Source of the DNA: Phenylobacterium montanum | GTDB lineage: Bacteria; Pseudomonadota; Alphaproteobacteria; Caulobacterales; Caulobacteraceae | DNA: 64,000 nt | Assembly: GCF_018135625.1 (NCBI RefSeq) | Contig: NZ_CP073078.1 | Coordinates: 3,318,501-3,382,500 of the forward strand | Direction: 5' to 3' | Part shown: in pieces, positions 16,687 to 24,318 of the stretch | Position numbering within the stretch: position 1 is the first letter of the stretch | Layout: every line of letters starts with the position of its first letter | Made by a program: the position numbers and the translations under genes | Notes under the pieces: model-generated | Told to the model about the DNA's origin: nothing | Seen by the model: only the letters and a program-made list of their open reading frames with translations | Database searches by the model: none

Positions 16687-17556
16687 TCAAAGCGGCTTGC
16701 GAAACCTCAGGGTCATGCGGTCGCTCTCGCCGATCGCCTGGTAAGGCCGGGTGTCGAACTTGGGATCCGGCGGCTTGCCCTCGGGCGCGGTGCGCAAGGT
16801 CGGCGGCAGGGTCCAGACGCCGAAGGGATGGTCGTGGCCATCCTTCGGATTGGCGTTGATCTCGCTGGCCGCCTCGAAGGCGAAGCCGGCCTCCTTGGCC
16901 ATCTGCTGCACATAGGCTTCCTGCACATAGCCGTTGGCCGCCAGCACGTCCTGCACGCCGCCGGGCGGGGCGCGGTGGGCCTCGACCCCCAGGGCGCCGC
17001 CGGGCTTCAGGGCCAGGAAGGCGTCATGGAAAGCCTTTTCCGCCATGCCGCCGCGCATCCAGTCGTGCAGGTTGCGCAGGAACAGGGCCAGGTCGCACGA
17101 GCCGGCCGGCGCCGCCGGGCCGGAATTGGGACCGAAGGCGGTGAACTCGACCCTGCCATAGAGCTTGGGGCTGGCCTTGATGCGCCGCTGGAAGGCCTGG
17201 GTCACCGCCTGGGCCGCAGGGCTGACCGGCTGGATATTGGCGGCGTAGAGCGTCCCGCCGGTGGCGGCGAGGAACGGGGCGATGATGTCGGTGTACCAGC
17301 CGGCGCCGGGCCAGAACTCGACCACCGTCATGCCGGGCTTCAGCCCCCAGAAGGCCAGGCTCTGGGCCGGATGGCGCCAGGCGTCGCGGGCCCTGTCCGC
17401 GGGCGGGCGCCAGGGCCCTGCGGCCGCGGCCTCCAGCGTGGTCGGCGGCGCGGCGGCCGAGGGCGCTGCGCCCTTGCGCGAACAGGCGGCGACAAGGCCG
17501 CCCGCGCCGGCGGCCAGAACGGCCCGCCGCGGCAAATGCCCGATGCTGCGCTTCAT
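16687..17556 (-). CDS. exported SAM-methyltransferase-like lipoprotein
   Basis: A 289-residue protein with a class I methyltransferase-like fold but an export signal. The N-terminus has a twin-arginine-like PRRAVLAAG followed by a lipobox LVAAC, so it is predicted to be a lipoprotein. The nucleotide-binding strand reads TVVEFWPGAGWYTDI in place of the usual ExGxGxG; FLRNLHDW and LKPGGALGVEAHRA follow as later motifs. This matches the predicted-methyltransferase group COG4798 in which export signals are common. How a periplasmic protein would obtain S-adenosylmethionine is unclear, so it may bind another ligand. Confidence 0.75.
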   Translation of the reverse strand: MKRSIGHLPRRAVLAAGAGGLVAACSRKGAAPSAAAPPTTLEAAAAGPWRPPADRARDAWRHPAQSLAFWGLKPGMTVVEFWPGAGWYTDIIAPFLAATGGTLYAANIQPVSPAAQAVTQAFQRRIKASPKLYGRVEFTAFGPNSGPAAPAGSCDLALFLRNLHDWMRGGMAEKAFHDAFLALKPGGALGVEAHRAPPGGVQDVLAANGYVQEAYVQQMAKEAGFAFEAASEINANPKDGHDHPFGVWTLPPTLRTAPEGKPPDPKFDTRPYQAIGESDRMTLRFRKPL

Positions 17557-17707
17557 GTCCGGCGCCTTCTTCCGCGCCCCCGCGGCCGACCGGCCAAGCC
17601 TTAGCGCGACGGCGCAGCCCGGTCAAAACCGGGTCTGGGATCGATCCGGCTTGACGCAGTGATCTGTGACTGCAGATTGGTGAACAATCAAAAGCAAGGG
17701 GGAAAAC

Positions 17708-18943
17708 ATGGCGCATAAGAACCTGCTCATCTGCCTCACAGTTGTGATCTCAGTTGCGCTGACGGCCGGTTCCGCCGCGGCGCAGGACGACGGCCTGCCC
17801 AAGTCCCTGGCCGAGGCGGTGAAGATGGAGGCGGCCGACGCCCTGCCGCGCACAGCTCTCTATGACGCGCCGAAGTCCCTCGCGGCGAGCAAGCCCGGCG
17901 CGCTGCTGAAGCACGAGGCTTTCGACGGCTATGACCTGCCCAAGGGCGCGCGGGCGGTGCGTATCCTCTATCATTCGCAGAACGACCGAGGCCGCGACGT
18001 GGCCACGAGCGCGGTGGTGCTGATCCCCGCCGGGACCGCCCCCGCCGGCGGCTGGCCGGTGATCGCCTGGGCCCACGGCACCAGCGGCGTCGCCCGCCAG
18101 TGCGCCCCCTCGCTGATGAAGGACCTCTATTACGGCGAGGAGGGCCTGATGCCGATGGTCCGCGCCGGCTACGCCGTGGTGGCCACCGACTATCATGGCC
18201 TCGGCACTGACGGCGGCCACCAGTACATCGACAAGCCGGCCCAGACGAACGACGTGGTCTTCTCCATCCCCGCCGCGCGCAAGGCGGTTCCCGAGCTCGG
18301 CGCCCGCTGGGTGGTCGACGGGCACAGCCAGGGCGGCCTCGCCGCCTGGGGGGTGGCCGAACTGGAGGCCAGGCGGCATGACGCGGGCTATCTGGGCGCG
18401 GTGGCCGTGGCCCCGGGGGTGGGGCTAAAGAGCCTGTCCCAGCACCTGGCCGACCCTGGCGCGGCCAGCTTCTATCTCGACTATTTCGCCTATGCGATCG
18501 GCCACATGTCGCCGGGCTTCAAACCCTCGGACATGCTGACCGGCCAGGCCCTGGCGCGCTATCACGACGTGACCACCAAGGGCTGCTGGGACTACGCCTA
18601 CGCCAGCTACCTCGGCGACACCACGCCGCCGAAACTGAAACCGGGCTGGGACGAGACCCCGGCGGCCAAGCGCCTGTTCACCACCGACGCCGCCGGCGAG
18701 GCGCCGCTGGGTGGCCCCCTGTTCGTCATCGCCGGCGAGCAGGACCACTCGGTGCCGCTGTTCGCCGTCCGCGAAACCGTGGCCAAGGCCTGCAAGGCGG
18801 GCGCGACCCTGAACTTCCGCGTCTATCCAGGCCTGGACCACGACCCGACCATGGACAAGTCCACCCCCGACCAGCTGGCCTGGATCGCCGACCGGTTTGC
18901 GGGCAAGGCGGCGGGGAATGACTGCCCGGCCGCTGCAAAGTAG
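17708..18943 (+). CDS. secretory lipase-type alpha/beta hydrolase
   Basis: Exported hydrolase of 411 residues. A signal peptide covers about residues 1-26 (ending AAAQ). The nucleophile elbow is DGHSQGG (Ser about 207), and the block VIAWAHGTSGVARQCAPS with the following GYAVVATDYHGLGT is typical of the secretory lipase family (LIP, PF03583). The acidic residue and His are expected in AGEQDHSVP and the YPGLDHDPT region near the C-terminus. AAGGGGGAAAAC precedes the ATG. Periplasmic or extracellular ester hydrolysis is inferred; substrate chain length is unknown. Confidence 0.85.
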   Translation: MAHKNLLICLTVVISVALTAGSAAAQDDGLPKSLAEAVKMEAADALPRTALYDAPKSLAASKPGALLKHEAFDGYDLPKGARAVRILYHSQNDRGRDVATSAVVLIPAGTAPAGGWPVIAWAHGTSGVARQCAPSLMKDLYYGEEGLMPMVRAGYAVVATDYHGLGTDGGHQYIDKPAQTNDVVFSIPAARKAVPELGARWVVDGHSQGGLAAWGVAELEARRHDAGYLGAVAVAPGVGLKSLSQHLADPGAASFYLDYFAYAIGHMSPGFKPSDMLTGQALARYHDVTTKGCWDYAYASYLGDTTPPKLKPGWDETPAAKRLFTTDAAGEAPLGGPLFVIAGEQDHSVPLFAVRETVAKACKAGATLNFRVYPGLDHDPTMDKSTPDQLAWIADRFAGKAAGNDCPAAAK

Positions 18944-18987
18944 CAGTTGCAGGGAGGCGGGGCGCAACGCCTATCCGCGAACAGGGC

Positions 18988-20274
18988 CTAAGATCCTTCC
19001 ATCTGCGCCTTGTTGTTTCGCCAGCCGCCACAAAGCCCTTCCCCCAGCAGGGTCTCGCGCTGCTGCTCGACGAGGCGGGCGCGAAACTGGACGTCGCACC
19101 AGGGATCGGCTTCCGCCTCGGCTGATTTCCAGCGCCGTTCTTGGATGAGGATCTGGGCCAGTTCGAAATGGAGCATGGGCTCCAGGATTCGCGGCATCGC
19201 GCCAGCCCAGGCGTCGTGCTCGTCGATGGCTGCCCGCGCTTCCGCCTCGGCCGGATAGAGATCGTTCCGGGCCAGGAGGTAATCGCTGCGGATCAGGCGC
19301 GCGCGGGGATCGTGCGGATAGAGTTGGACCAGTCTGGCGGTCCGCCGGTCGAAATCCGGGTCCTGCAGCGCCTGGGGCGTGGCCTGCGGCAACTCGCTCG
19401 CATAGGGCTCCCCGGCCTGCGCGTAGGTCGGGTAGCGCAGGGCGACCAGCAGAAAGGCGACGGCCGCGATGGCCGCGCCGGCCAGGCCGACCCGGCTGGC
19501 GAGCTTCTCCCCGGCAGGATGCACGCGCTCCTCGGGCCATGCCGCCCGGATGAGGAAGCCCAGCAACAGCCCGGCCAGAAAGCCGCCGCCATGGCCGTTG
19601 TAGTCGATCGGTGCGCCCTGGACGCTGGAAAAGGGGATCAGGGCGGGGATGGCGATGCGGGCGCAGGCGAACTGGATGCGTCGGCGGCGGTCGGCAGCGT
19701 GGACATGGAAACTGATCACCAGCGCCACCGCCAGCAGCCCCATGATCGCGCCCGAGGCGCCCACAGTCGTGGTTTGCGATGGGTTGCACAGGATCGAGGC
19801 CACCGTCCCGCCGAGGCCGCAGATGACGAAGGCGGCGGCCAGCCACGCCCGGCCGATCAGCCGCTCGAGCGTCGCACCCGCCATCAGCAGCACGATGCAG
19901 TTGCCGACGATGTGAGCGAGGTTGGCATGCAGCAGGGCGGCCGTAATCAGGCGCCAGGGCTCGTGCGCACCGAACACCAGCTGGCGGCTGGCGGCGCCGA
20001 GCGCAATGAGGCTGTTCGGTCCCGGGGTCGTATCTGGCGTCGGACTGATATTGAAATGGCGTTCGGCCGCGTAGATCAGGGCCAGGGCGCCAATGATCGC
20101 AAGGGTCAGATAGGGCGCCGGGCGACGAGCGGATCGCACCGCGAACTTCACCTTCAGCTCGGGCTCGATCACCATCGCGCCGGCGAGCAGGGTCTGGGGT
20201 AGCGCGCCCCGCAGCGCCGAGCCGCCCGCGCCGTCGCCACCGACGCGCCGTCCGAAGGTCGCCTCTTCGCTCAT
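18988..20274 (-). CDS. rhomboid family intramembrane serine protease
   Basis: Integral membrane protease of 428 residues. Six or seven hydrophobic segments lie between residues about 45 and 270. The serine is in GASGAIMG (about 175) and the histidine in GHGGGFLAG (about 227), with the loop AHIVGNCIVLL before them, as in rhomboids. The C-terminal 150 residues are soluble and contain TPR-like helices, unusual relative to GlpG but seen in alphaproteobacterial rhomboids. The ATG at 20274 has GGAG seven bases upstream; an alternative start at 20298 lacks one. Substrates are unknown. Confidence 0.87.
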   Translation of the reverse strand: MSEEATFGRRVGGDGAGGSALRGALPQTLLAGAMVIEPELKVKFAVRSARRPAPYLTLAIIGALALIYAAERHFNISPTPDTTPGPNSLIALGAASRQLVFGAHEPWRLITAALLHANLAHIVGNCIVLLMAGATLERLIGRAWLAAAFVICGLGGTVASILCNPSQTTTVGASGAIMGLLAVALVISFHVHAADRRRRIQFACARIAIPALIPFSSVQGAPIDYNGHGGGFLAGLLLGFLIRAAWPEERVHPAGEKLASRVGLAGAAIAAVAFLLVALRYPTYAQAGEPYASELPQATPQALQDPDFDRRTARLVQLYPHDPRARLIRSDYLLARNDLYPAEAEARAAIDEHDAWAGAMPRILEPMLHFELAQILIQERRWKSAEAEADPWCDVQFRARLVEQQRETLLGEGLCGGWRNNKAQMEGS

Positions 20275-20298
20275 GCCGCGGCTCCGAAGCTCGTGCAA

Positions 20299-20560
20299 TC
20301 GGAGTCATAGGACGCGAAGGTTGTGAAACCGTGGATAGCGGCGCAAGGCGGCTTGCCGTAGTGCGTTCAGGAGTGAGCGCAGGGTTCCCTGAAACGGCGG
20401 CGGGAAGTCCGGCTTGGGGCTCCGCTGCTCGCTCAAGACTGGGCCGCAAGCACGCCGATCCGCGGCTGCTCTAAGCGCCGGCCTTGACCAAGCTTGAGCC
20501 CCAAGCTGCAATATCACCTGAGGCTTTCAAGATGGGTGCAGGGGCACCCAACGCCAAACA
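20299..20560. other. intergenic stretch with promoter-like and hairpin elements
   Basis: No convincing gene. TTGACC (20484-20489) lies 19 bases before CAATAT, and an AGCTTG/CAAGCT inverted repeat falls between them, a possible regulated promoter for the small gene downstream. A perfect 7-base hairpin TGGGTGC/GCACCCA with loop AGGG is at 20533-20550. Confidence 0.35.
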
Positions 20561-20812
20561 GTGGGGGTGAATTTGGCCGTTGTTTCCGGATTTCAACGCG
20601 CGGAACTCAAGCAGCCCAAGTTGCATCCGACTCAGGTGGTTTGCCATTGGGCGGTTCTGCAGTCAGAGGCTGGCGGACCGATCCTTCAGCTCGACACACG
20701 AGGGTCTGTCGATCGGGAAATGCCAGGCAAAATAAGCCAATCCCTGCAGCTCACGCCGGAGAGCGCCGCGGAACTTCTATCCATAATTCGACGAGAATTT
20801 AGACTTCCATGA
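20561..20812 (+). CDS. small conserved-looking hypothetical protein (83 residues)
   Basis: An ORF of up to 83 codons opening with GTG GGG GTG; the second GTG at 20567 is an equally good start. The C-terminal half looks like a real protein: a strand GGPILQLDTRGSVDRE, then PGKISQSLQLTPESAAELLSIIRREF, a mixed strand-helix pattern with a buried Leu/Ile face. Its codons are less GC-biased than those of the neighbours. No signal peptide or membrane segment. It converges on the acyl-CoA dehydrogenase gene three bases away. I recognise a recurring LQLDT-GS-PGK-SQ-LQL pattern from small hypothetical proteins but cannot name a function. Confidence 0.55.
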   Translation: MGVNLAVVSGFQRAELKQPKLHPTQVVCHWAVLQSEAGGPILQLDTRGSVDREMPGKISQSLQLTPESAAELLSIIRREFRLP

Positions 20813-20815
20813 CCC

Positions 20816-21979
20816 CTACAGCGTCCGCGCGATCAGCACCTTCATGATCTCGTTGGTGCCGCCGTAGATGCGCTGCACCCGGCTGTCCTTGAACATCTGC
20901 CCGATCGGGTACTCGTTCATGTAGCCATAGCCGCCGTGCAGCTGCAGGCACTCGTCGACGATCTTGCACTGCAGGTCGGTGACCCAGTACTTGGCCATCG
21001 ACACCGTGGCCGCATCCAGCTTGCCCCGCAGATGCAGCTCCAGGCAGTGGTTGACGAACACCTTGGCGATGGTGGCCTCGGTCTTGGCCTCGGCCAGCTT
21101 GAACTGGGTGTTCTGGAAATCGATGATGCGCTTGCCGAAGGCCTGGCGCTGCTTGACGTAGTCGATGGTCACGGTCAGGGCGCGCTCGATGGTGGCCATG
21201 CCCTGCAAGGCGATGATCAGCCGCTCCTGGGGCAGCTTCTCCATCAGCTGGAAGAAGCCGCGGCCCTCCTCGTGGCCCAGCAGGTTGGCGGTCGGCACCC
21301 GCACGTCGTTGAAGAACAGCTCGGAGGTGTCGGCCGCCTCCTGGCCGACCTTGTCCAGGTTGCGGCCGCGCTCGAAGCCCGGCGCGTCGTCGGTCTCGAC
21401 GAACACCAGCGAGGTCCCCTTGGCGCCTTGGGCGGGGTCGGTCTTGGTCACCACACAGATCAGGTTGGCGGTCTGGCCGTTGGTGATGAAGGTTTTCTGG
21501 CCGCTGATGACGTAGTGGTTGCCGTCCTTCTTGGCCGTGGTCCGCACGCCCTGCAGGTCCGACCCGGCGCCGGGTTCGGTCATGGCGATGGCGGTGACGA
21601 TCTCGCCCGAGGCGATCTTGGGCAGCCAGCGCTGCTTCTGCTCTTCCGAGCCATAGGCCTCGATGTACGGGGCGACGATGGCGTTGTGCAGGGTCAGGCC
21701 AAAGCCCTCGACCCCCTTCAGCCCCATCTGCTCGATCAGGATCGCCTCGTGGCGGAAGTCGCCGCCGGCGCCGCCATGGGCCTCGGGCATGGAGACGCCG
21801 AGAAGCCCGGCCTGCCCCGCCTTCAGCCACATCTCGCGCGGGACGATGCCGGCCTCGCGCCATTTCAGCATCTCGGCCGGGCTGGCGTGATCATCGAAGA
21901 AACGGCCGGCCGCGTCCTCGAAGATGTTGAGGTCCTCTTCGGCCATGAAGGCCGGCTTTTCCACCTGCAGCACGCCCAT
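20816..21979 (-). CDS. acyl-CoA dehydrogenase family protein
   Basis: FAD-dependent dehydrogenase of 387 residues that introduces a trans-2 double bond into an acyl-CoA. The order of blocks is typical: N-terminal helices, AIAMTEPGAGSDLQG (flavin/substrate binding), KTFITNGQTANL, FFNDVRVP, then RQAFGKRIIDFQNTQFKLAE, and the C-terminal QLHGGYGYMNEYPIGQMFKDSRVQRIYGGTNEIMK. The last block matches short/medium-chain type enzymes that have the catalytic Glu in the YGGTNE region. GGAG precedes the ATG at 21979. The specific acyl-CoA cannot be read from sequence; no fatty-acid operon partners are adjacent. Confidence 0.92.
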   Translation of the reverse strand: MGVLQVEKPAFMAEEDLNIFEDAAGRFFDDHASPAEMLKWREAGIVPREMWLKAGQAGLLGVSMPEAHGGAGGDFRHEAILIEQMGLKGVEGFGLTLHNAIVAPYIEAYGSEEQKQRWLPKIASGEIVTAIAMTEPGAGSDLQGVRTTAKKDGNHYVISGQKTFITNGQTANLICVVTKTDPAQGAKGTSLVFVETDDAPGFERGRNLDKVGQEAADTSELFFNDVRVPTANLLGHEEGRGFFQLMEKLPQERLIIALQGMATIERALTVTIDYVKQRQAFGKRIIDFQNTQFKLAEAKTEATIAKVFVNHCLELHLRGKLDAATVSMAKYWVTDLQCKIVDECLQLHGGYGYMNEYPIGQMFKDSRVQRIYGGTNEIMKVLIARTL

Positions 21980-22071
21980 GGCCGTCGCTCCGTGTCAGAT
22001 CCTGCTTCAGGCGTGTGACACAGGCGAGGAGGCGGGAAAAGCACGACGTAACGGGAGGCTACCCCCCTTTT

Positions 22072-22632
22072 TCAGGCCTGCTCGACGGCCTTGGCGGCGG
22101 CGTCGAGGGCGGCGGCCAGGGCTTCGACCTGGGCGTCGCTCAGGGGCCCGCGGGTAAGGCGCAGGCGAAGGGCCGTCTTCAGGTTCTCCATCGCCCGCAC
22201 CAGTTGCGGGGCGTCGCGGCCGCGGCTGGCGGCGGCGGCCTGGTCGACGCGGCCCTTCAGCTCGGCCAGGGCTTCGGCCTGGCTGTCCAGCTGGGCCTGG
22301 CCTTCGGGGGTGATGGTGTAGAGCTTCTTGCCGCCCTCCTCGGTCGGCCGGGCGTAGCCCAGGTCTTCCAGAAGGGTCAGGGTCGGATAGACCACGCCGG
22401 GCGAGGGGCTGTAGGCGCCGCCGACCGAGTCTTCCACCGCCTTGATCAGCTCGTAGCCATGGCGCGGCTTTTCGGCGATCAGCTGCAGCAGCAGAAGGCG
22501 CAGGTCGCCCTGTTCGAACACCCGCTCGCGACGGCCCGAACGGCCGAAACCGTGCGGACCCCGTTCGCCCCAGCCGAAGCCGTGGCGGGCCCTTTGCTCG
22601 CGGTGCATGCCCATATGATGAAATCGATGCAT
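22072..22632 (-). CDS. PadR family transcriptional regulator
   Basis: Winged-helix repressor of 186 residues. The basic, Gly/His/Arg-rich N-terminal extension (about 38 residues) is followed by the PadR domain: RVFEQGDLRLLLLQLIAEKPRHGYELIKAVED, then the wing PSPGVVYPTLTLLEDLGYA and KKLYTITPEG. The C-terminal helices (residues 115-186) are Ala-rich and probably dimerise. AGGAG is eight bases before the ATG. Directly upstream are two copies of TTAGATATATC, one within a perfect palindrome, strongly suggesting autorepression. The His-rich start may bind metal. No obvious transporter target is adjacent. Confidence 0.9.
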   Translation of the reverse strand: MHRFHHMGMHREQRARHGFGWGERGPHGFGRSGRRERVFEQGDLRLLLLQLIAEKPRHGYELIKAVEDSVGGAYSPSPGVVYPTLTLLEDLGYARPTEEGGKKLYTITPEGQAQLDSQAEALAELKGRVDQAAAASRGRDAPQLVRAMENLKTALRLRLTRGPLSDAQVEALAAALDAAAKAVEQA

Positions 22633-22643
22633 TTTGATGCTCC

Positions 22644-22691
22644 TTAGATATATCGATGTGTTAGATATATCTAAGATGGATCAGATTGCAA
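22644..22691 (-). promoter_or_regulatory. padR promoter with duplicated palindromic operator
   Basis: TTAGATATATC at 22644-22654 is repeated 17 bases on at 22661-22671, where it is part of a perfect 14-base palindrome TTAGATATATCTAA (22661-22674). TTGCAA at 22686-22691 could be the -35 element, with the -10 inside the palindrome. The stretch is strikingly AT-rich for this genome. Confidence 0.75.
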
Positions 22692-22743
22692 GGGGTCGGG
22701 CAAAGAATCTGAAAACTGGGGATTGGCCTGAGGCCCAGACGCG

Positions 22744-22781
22744 CAAAAGCCCGCGCGGCGGGGGGGGTGACCGCGCGGGCT
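22744..22781 (-). terminator. orphan intrinsic terminator, minus strand
   Basis: On the minus strand AGCCCGCGCGG pairs with CCGCGCGGGCT across a C-rich loop and is followed by TTTT. No minus-strand gene ends here: the stretch 22633-23045 holds the padR operator, this terminator and otherwise nothing I can identify. It may end a small RNA or shield padR from upstream transcription. Confidence 0.65.
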
Positions 22782-23045
22782 CGCTATAGCGCCGAGGATC
22801 GAAGCGGGGGCTCCGGGGGCTGGGGGGCTGTACAGGGCCGAAGCCTTGGTCGCCCGATCCGTCGACGATGTGACTATCGCGGCTCAACCTGGCGTGCGTT
22901 CGTCCGAAACAAGGTCATTTCATGGCCCAGCCTTCGGCTTCGACACGAAAGGCGGCGACTGTGTCCTGGGCGCAAGCCTTCGCCGTCCGCGCCGCATTTT
23001 CCCGGCGCTTTGCGCTTTGCCGCAGGCGGGGTTAGGCTCTGAATC

Positions 23046-23381
23046 GTGAGCCTGGACCAGATCCCGACAGAGCCCTACCGCGCGGTCGTGTTCTTCGACC
23101 GCCGCGAACTCGACAAGCTGCTTCGCCTCTATGGCCGGATGGTCGCCGCCGGCGAATGGCGCGACTATGGCATCGGCGGTCTGCGCGATGCGGCGGTGTT
23201 CTCGGTGTTCCGCCGCGCCTCCGAGGCGCCGCTCTACCGCATCGAAAAGCGCCCCGCCCTCGCCCGTCGCCAAGGCGCCTGGGCGGTGATCGCCCAGGGC
23301 GGCCACGTCATCAAGCGCGGCCACGAGCTGGACCAGGTGCTGAACGTGTTCGACCGCGGGCGGCTCAAGCTTGTCGAATGA
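23046..23381 (+). CDS. DUF2794 domain protein
   Basis: Protein of 111 residues in the alphaproteobacterial DUF2794 family. The family pattern is seen in VVFFDRRELDKLLRLYGRMVAAGEWRDYGIGGLRD, where it is almost invariant, and in AVFSVFRRASEAPLYRIEKRP. The fold is probably alpha/beta and cytoplasmic; the function is unknown. The start is GTG at 23046. Its stop codon lies inside the terminator of the convergent Bax inhibitor gene. Confidence 0.85.
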   Translation: MSLDQIPTEPYRAVVFFDRRELDKLLRLYGRMVAAGEWRDYGIGGLRDAAVFSVFRRASEAPLYRIEKRPALARRQGAWAVIAQGGHVIKRGHELDQVLNVFDRGRLKLVE

Positions 23382-23409
23382 AAAAGCCCCGGCGGAGGCC
23401 GCCGGGGCT
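23381..23409 (-). terminator. intrinsic terminator of the Bax inhibitor-1 gene
   Basis: On the minus strand AGCCCCGGCGG and CCGCCGGGGCT form a strong stem followed by TTTTT. It overlaps the stop codon of the convergent DUF2794 gene. Confidence 0.85.
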
Positions 23410-23435
23410 CGAAAGCACTGTATCCAGTCCTGTCC

Positions 23436-24191
23436 TCAGCGGCGGCTGCCGCCCATGAAATAGAGCAGGAAGCGGAACAGGTTGATGAAGTCCAGGTAGA
23501 GGCTGAGCGCGCCGAAATTGGTCGCCACGCCGATGGCCGCCTCGTTTCCGCCCAGCTGGTAGTAGGTCGCCTTCAGGCGCTGGGTGTCGTAGGCGATCAG
23601 GCCCGCGAAGATCAGCACGCCGAACACGCTGATCATGAACTCCATCATCGCCGAGTGCAGGAACATGCTGACGAAGATGGCGATGATCAGGCCGACCAAG
23701 CCCATGATCAGGAAGCTGCCGAAGCCGGTCAGGTCCTTCTTGGTGGTGTAGCCCACCAGGCTCAGGGCGCCGAAAGCCGTGGCCGTGACTAGAAAGGTCG
23801 TGGCGATGCTGGCGCCGGTATAGAGGAAGGCCAGCGAACCCAGCGAAGCGCCGATCAGGGCGGTGATCACCCAGTAGATCGCGCCGGAGGCCCGCGGCGA
23901 GATCGACCGCATGGCAAAACCCGAAAACAGCAGGATCATCAGCGGGGCGAAGGCCACCAGGGCGCCCAGGCCGGTGTAGCCGACCAGCCGGCCGTCATAG
24001 GTGACCCTGAACAGCATGGCGGTCACCGCCGGGACGCTGGAGGTCAGGTAGGCCATGGCGGCCGAGAGCACCAGGCCGAGGCCGACCTTGTTGTAGACGC
24101 CGAGCATGAACGCGCGCAGTCCCGCGTCCACCGACATGTCGGCGACGCCCGCCGTCATGTTGCGGGGATAGCCGCGGTTGAAGTCGCTCAT
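23436..24191 (-). CDS. Bax inhibitor-1/YccA family membrane protein
   Basis: Inner-membrane protein of 251 residues with about seven transmembrane segments and short loops. The family block is near the C-terminus: FGVLIFAGLIAYDTQRLK, with the conserved Asp, and the closing LSLYLDFINLFRFLLYFMG. Bacterial relatives are YccA (a modulator of FtsH) and BsYetJ (a pH-sensitive calcium leak). Either role is possible here. The N-terminal 15 residues are hydrophilic. It has its own terminator and a divergent or separate promoter, so it seems to be a single-gene unit. Confidence 0.92.
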   Translation of the reverse strand: MSDFNRGYPRNMTAGVADMSVDAGLRAFMLGVYNKVGLGLVLSAAMAYLTSSVPAVTAMLFRVTYDGRLVGYTGLGALVAFAPLMILLFSGFAMRSISPRASGAIYWVITALIGASLGSLAFLYTGASIATTFLVTATAFGALSLVGYTTKKDLTGFGSFLIMGLVGLIIAIFVSMFLHSAMMEFMISVFGVLIFAGLIAYDTQRLKATYYQLGGNEAAIGVATNFGALSLYLDFINLFRFLLYFMGGSRR

Positions 24192-24318
24192 CGAGGTTGA
24201 ATCCTTGTTGCGCGCCCAAGACGGACGCCCCTGAAATATCGGTCACCGCCCGCCGGCCCGCAAGGGGTATCGAATTGCGGCAAAGCTCGGGCTTTTTGGC
24301 GGCGAAAGCCCCGCGGTT

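Noticed and set aside
22782-23045. Signal recognition particle RNA or 6S RNA in the padR-DUF2794 spacer
   Set aside because: The conserved GGAAGGAAGC-type SRP loop and the long 6S stem were looked for on both strands and not found; only an unnamed small-RNA hypothesis remains.
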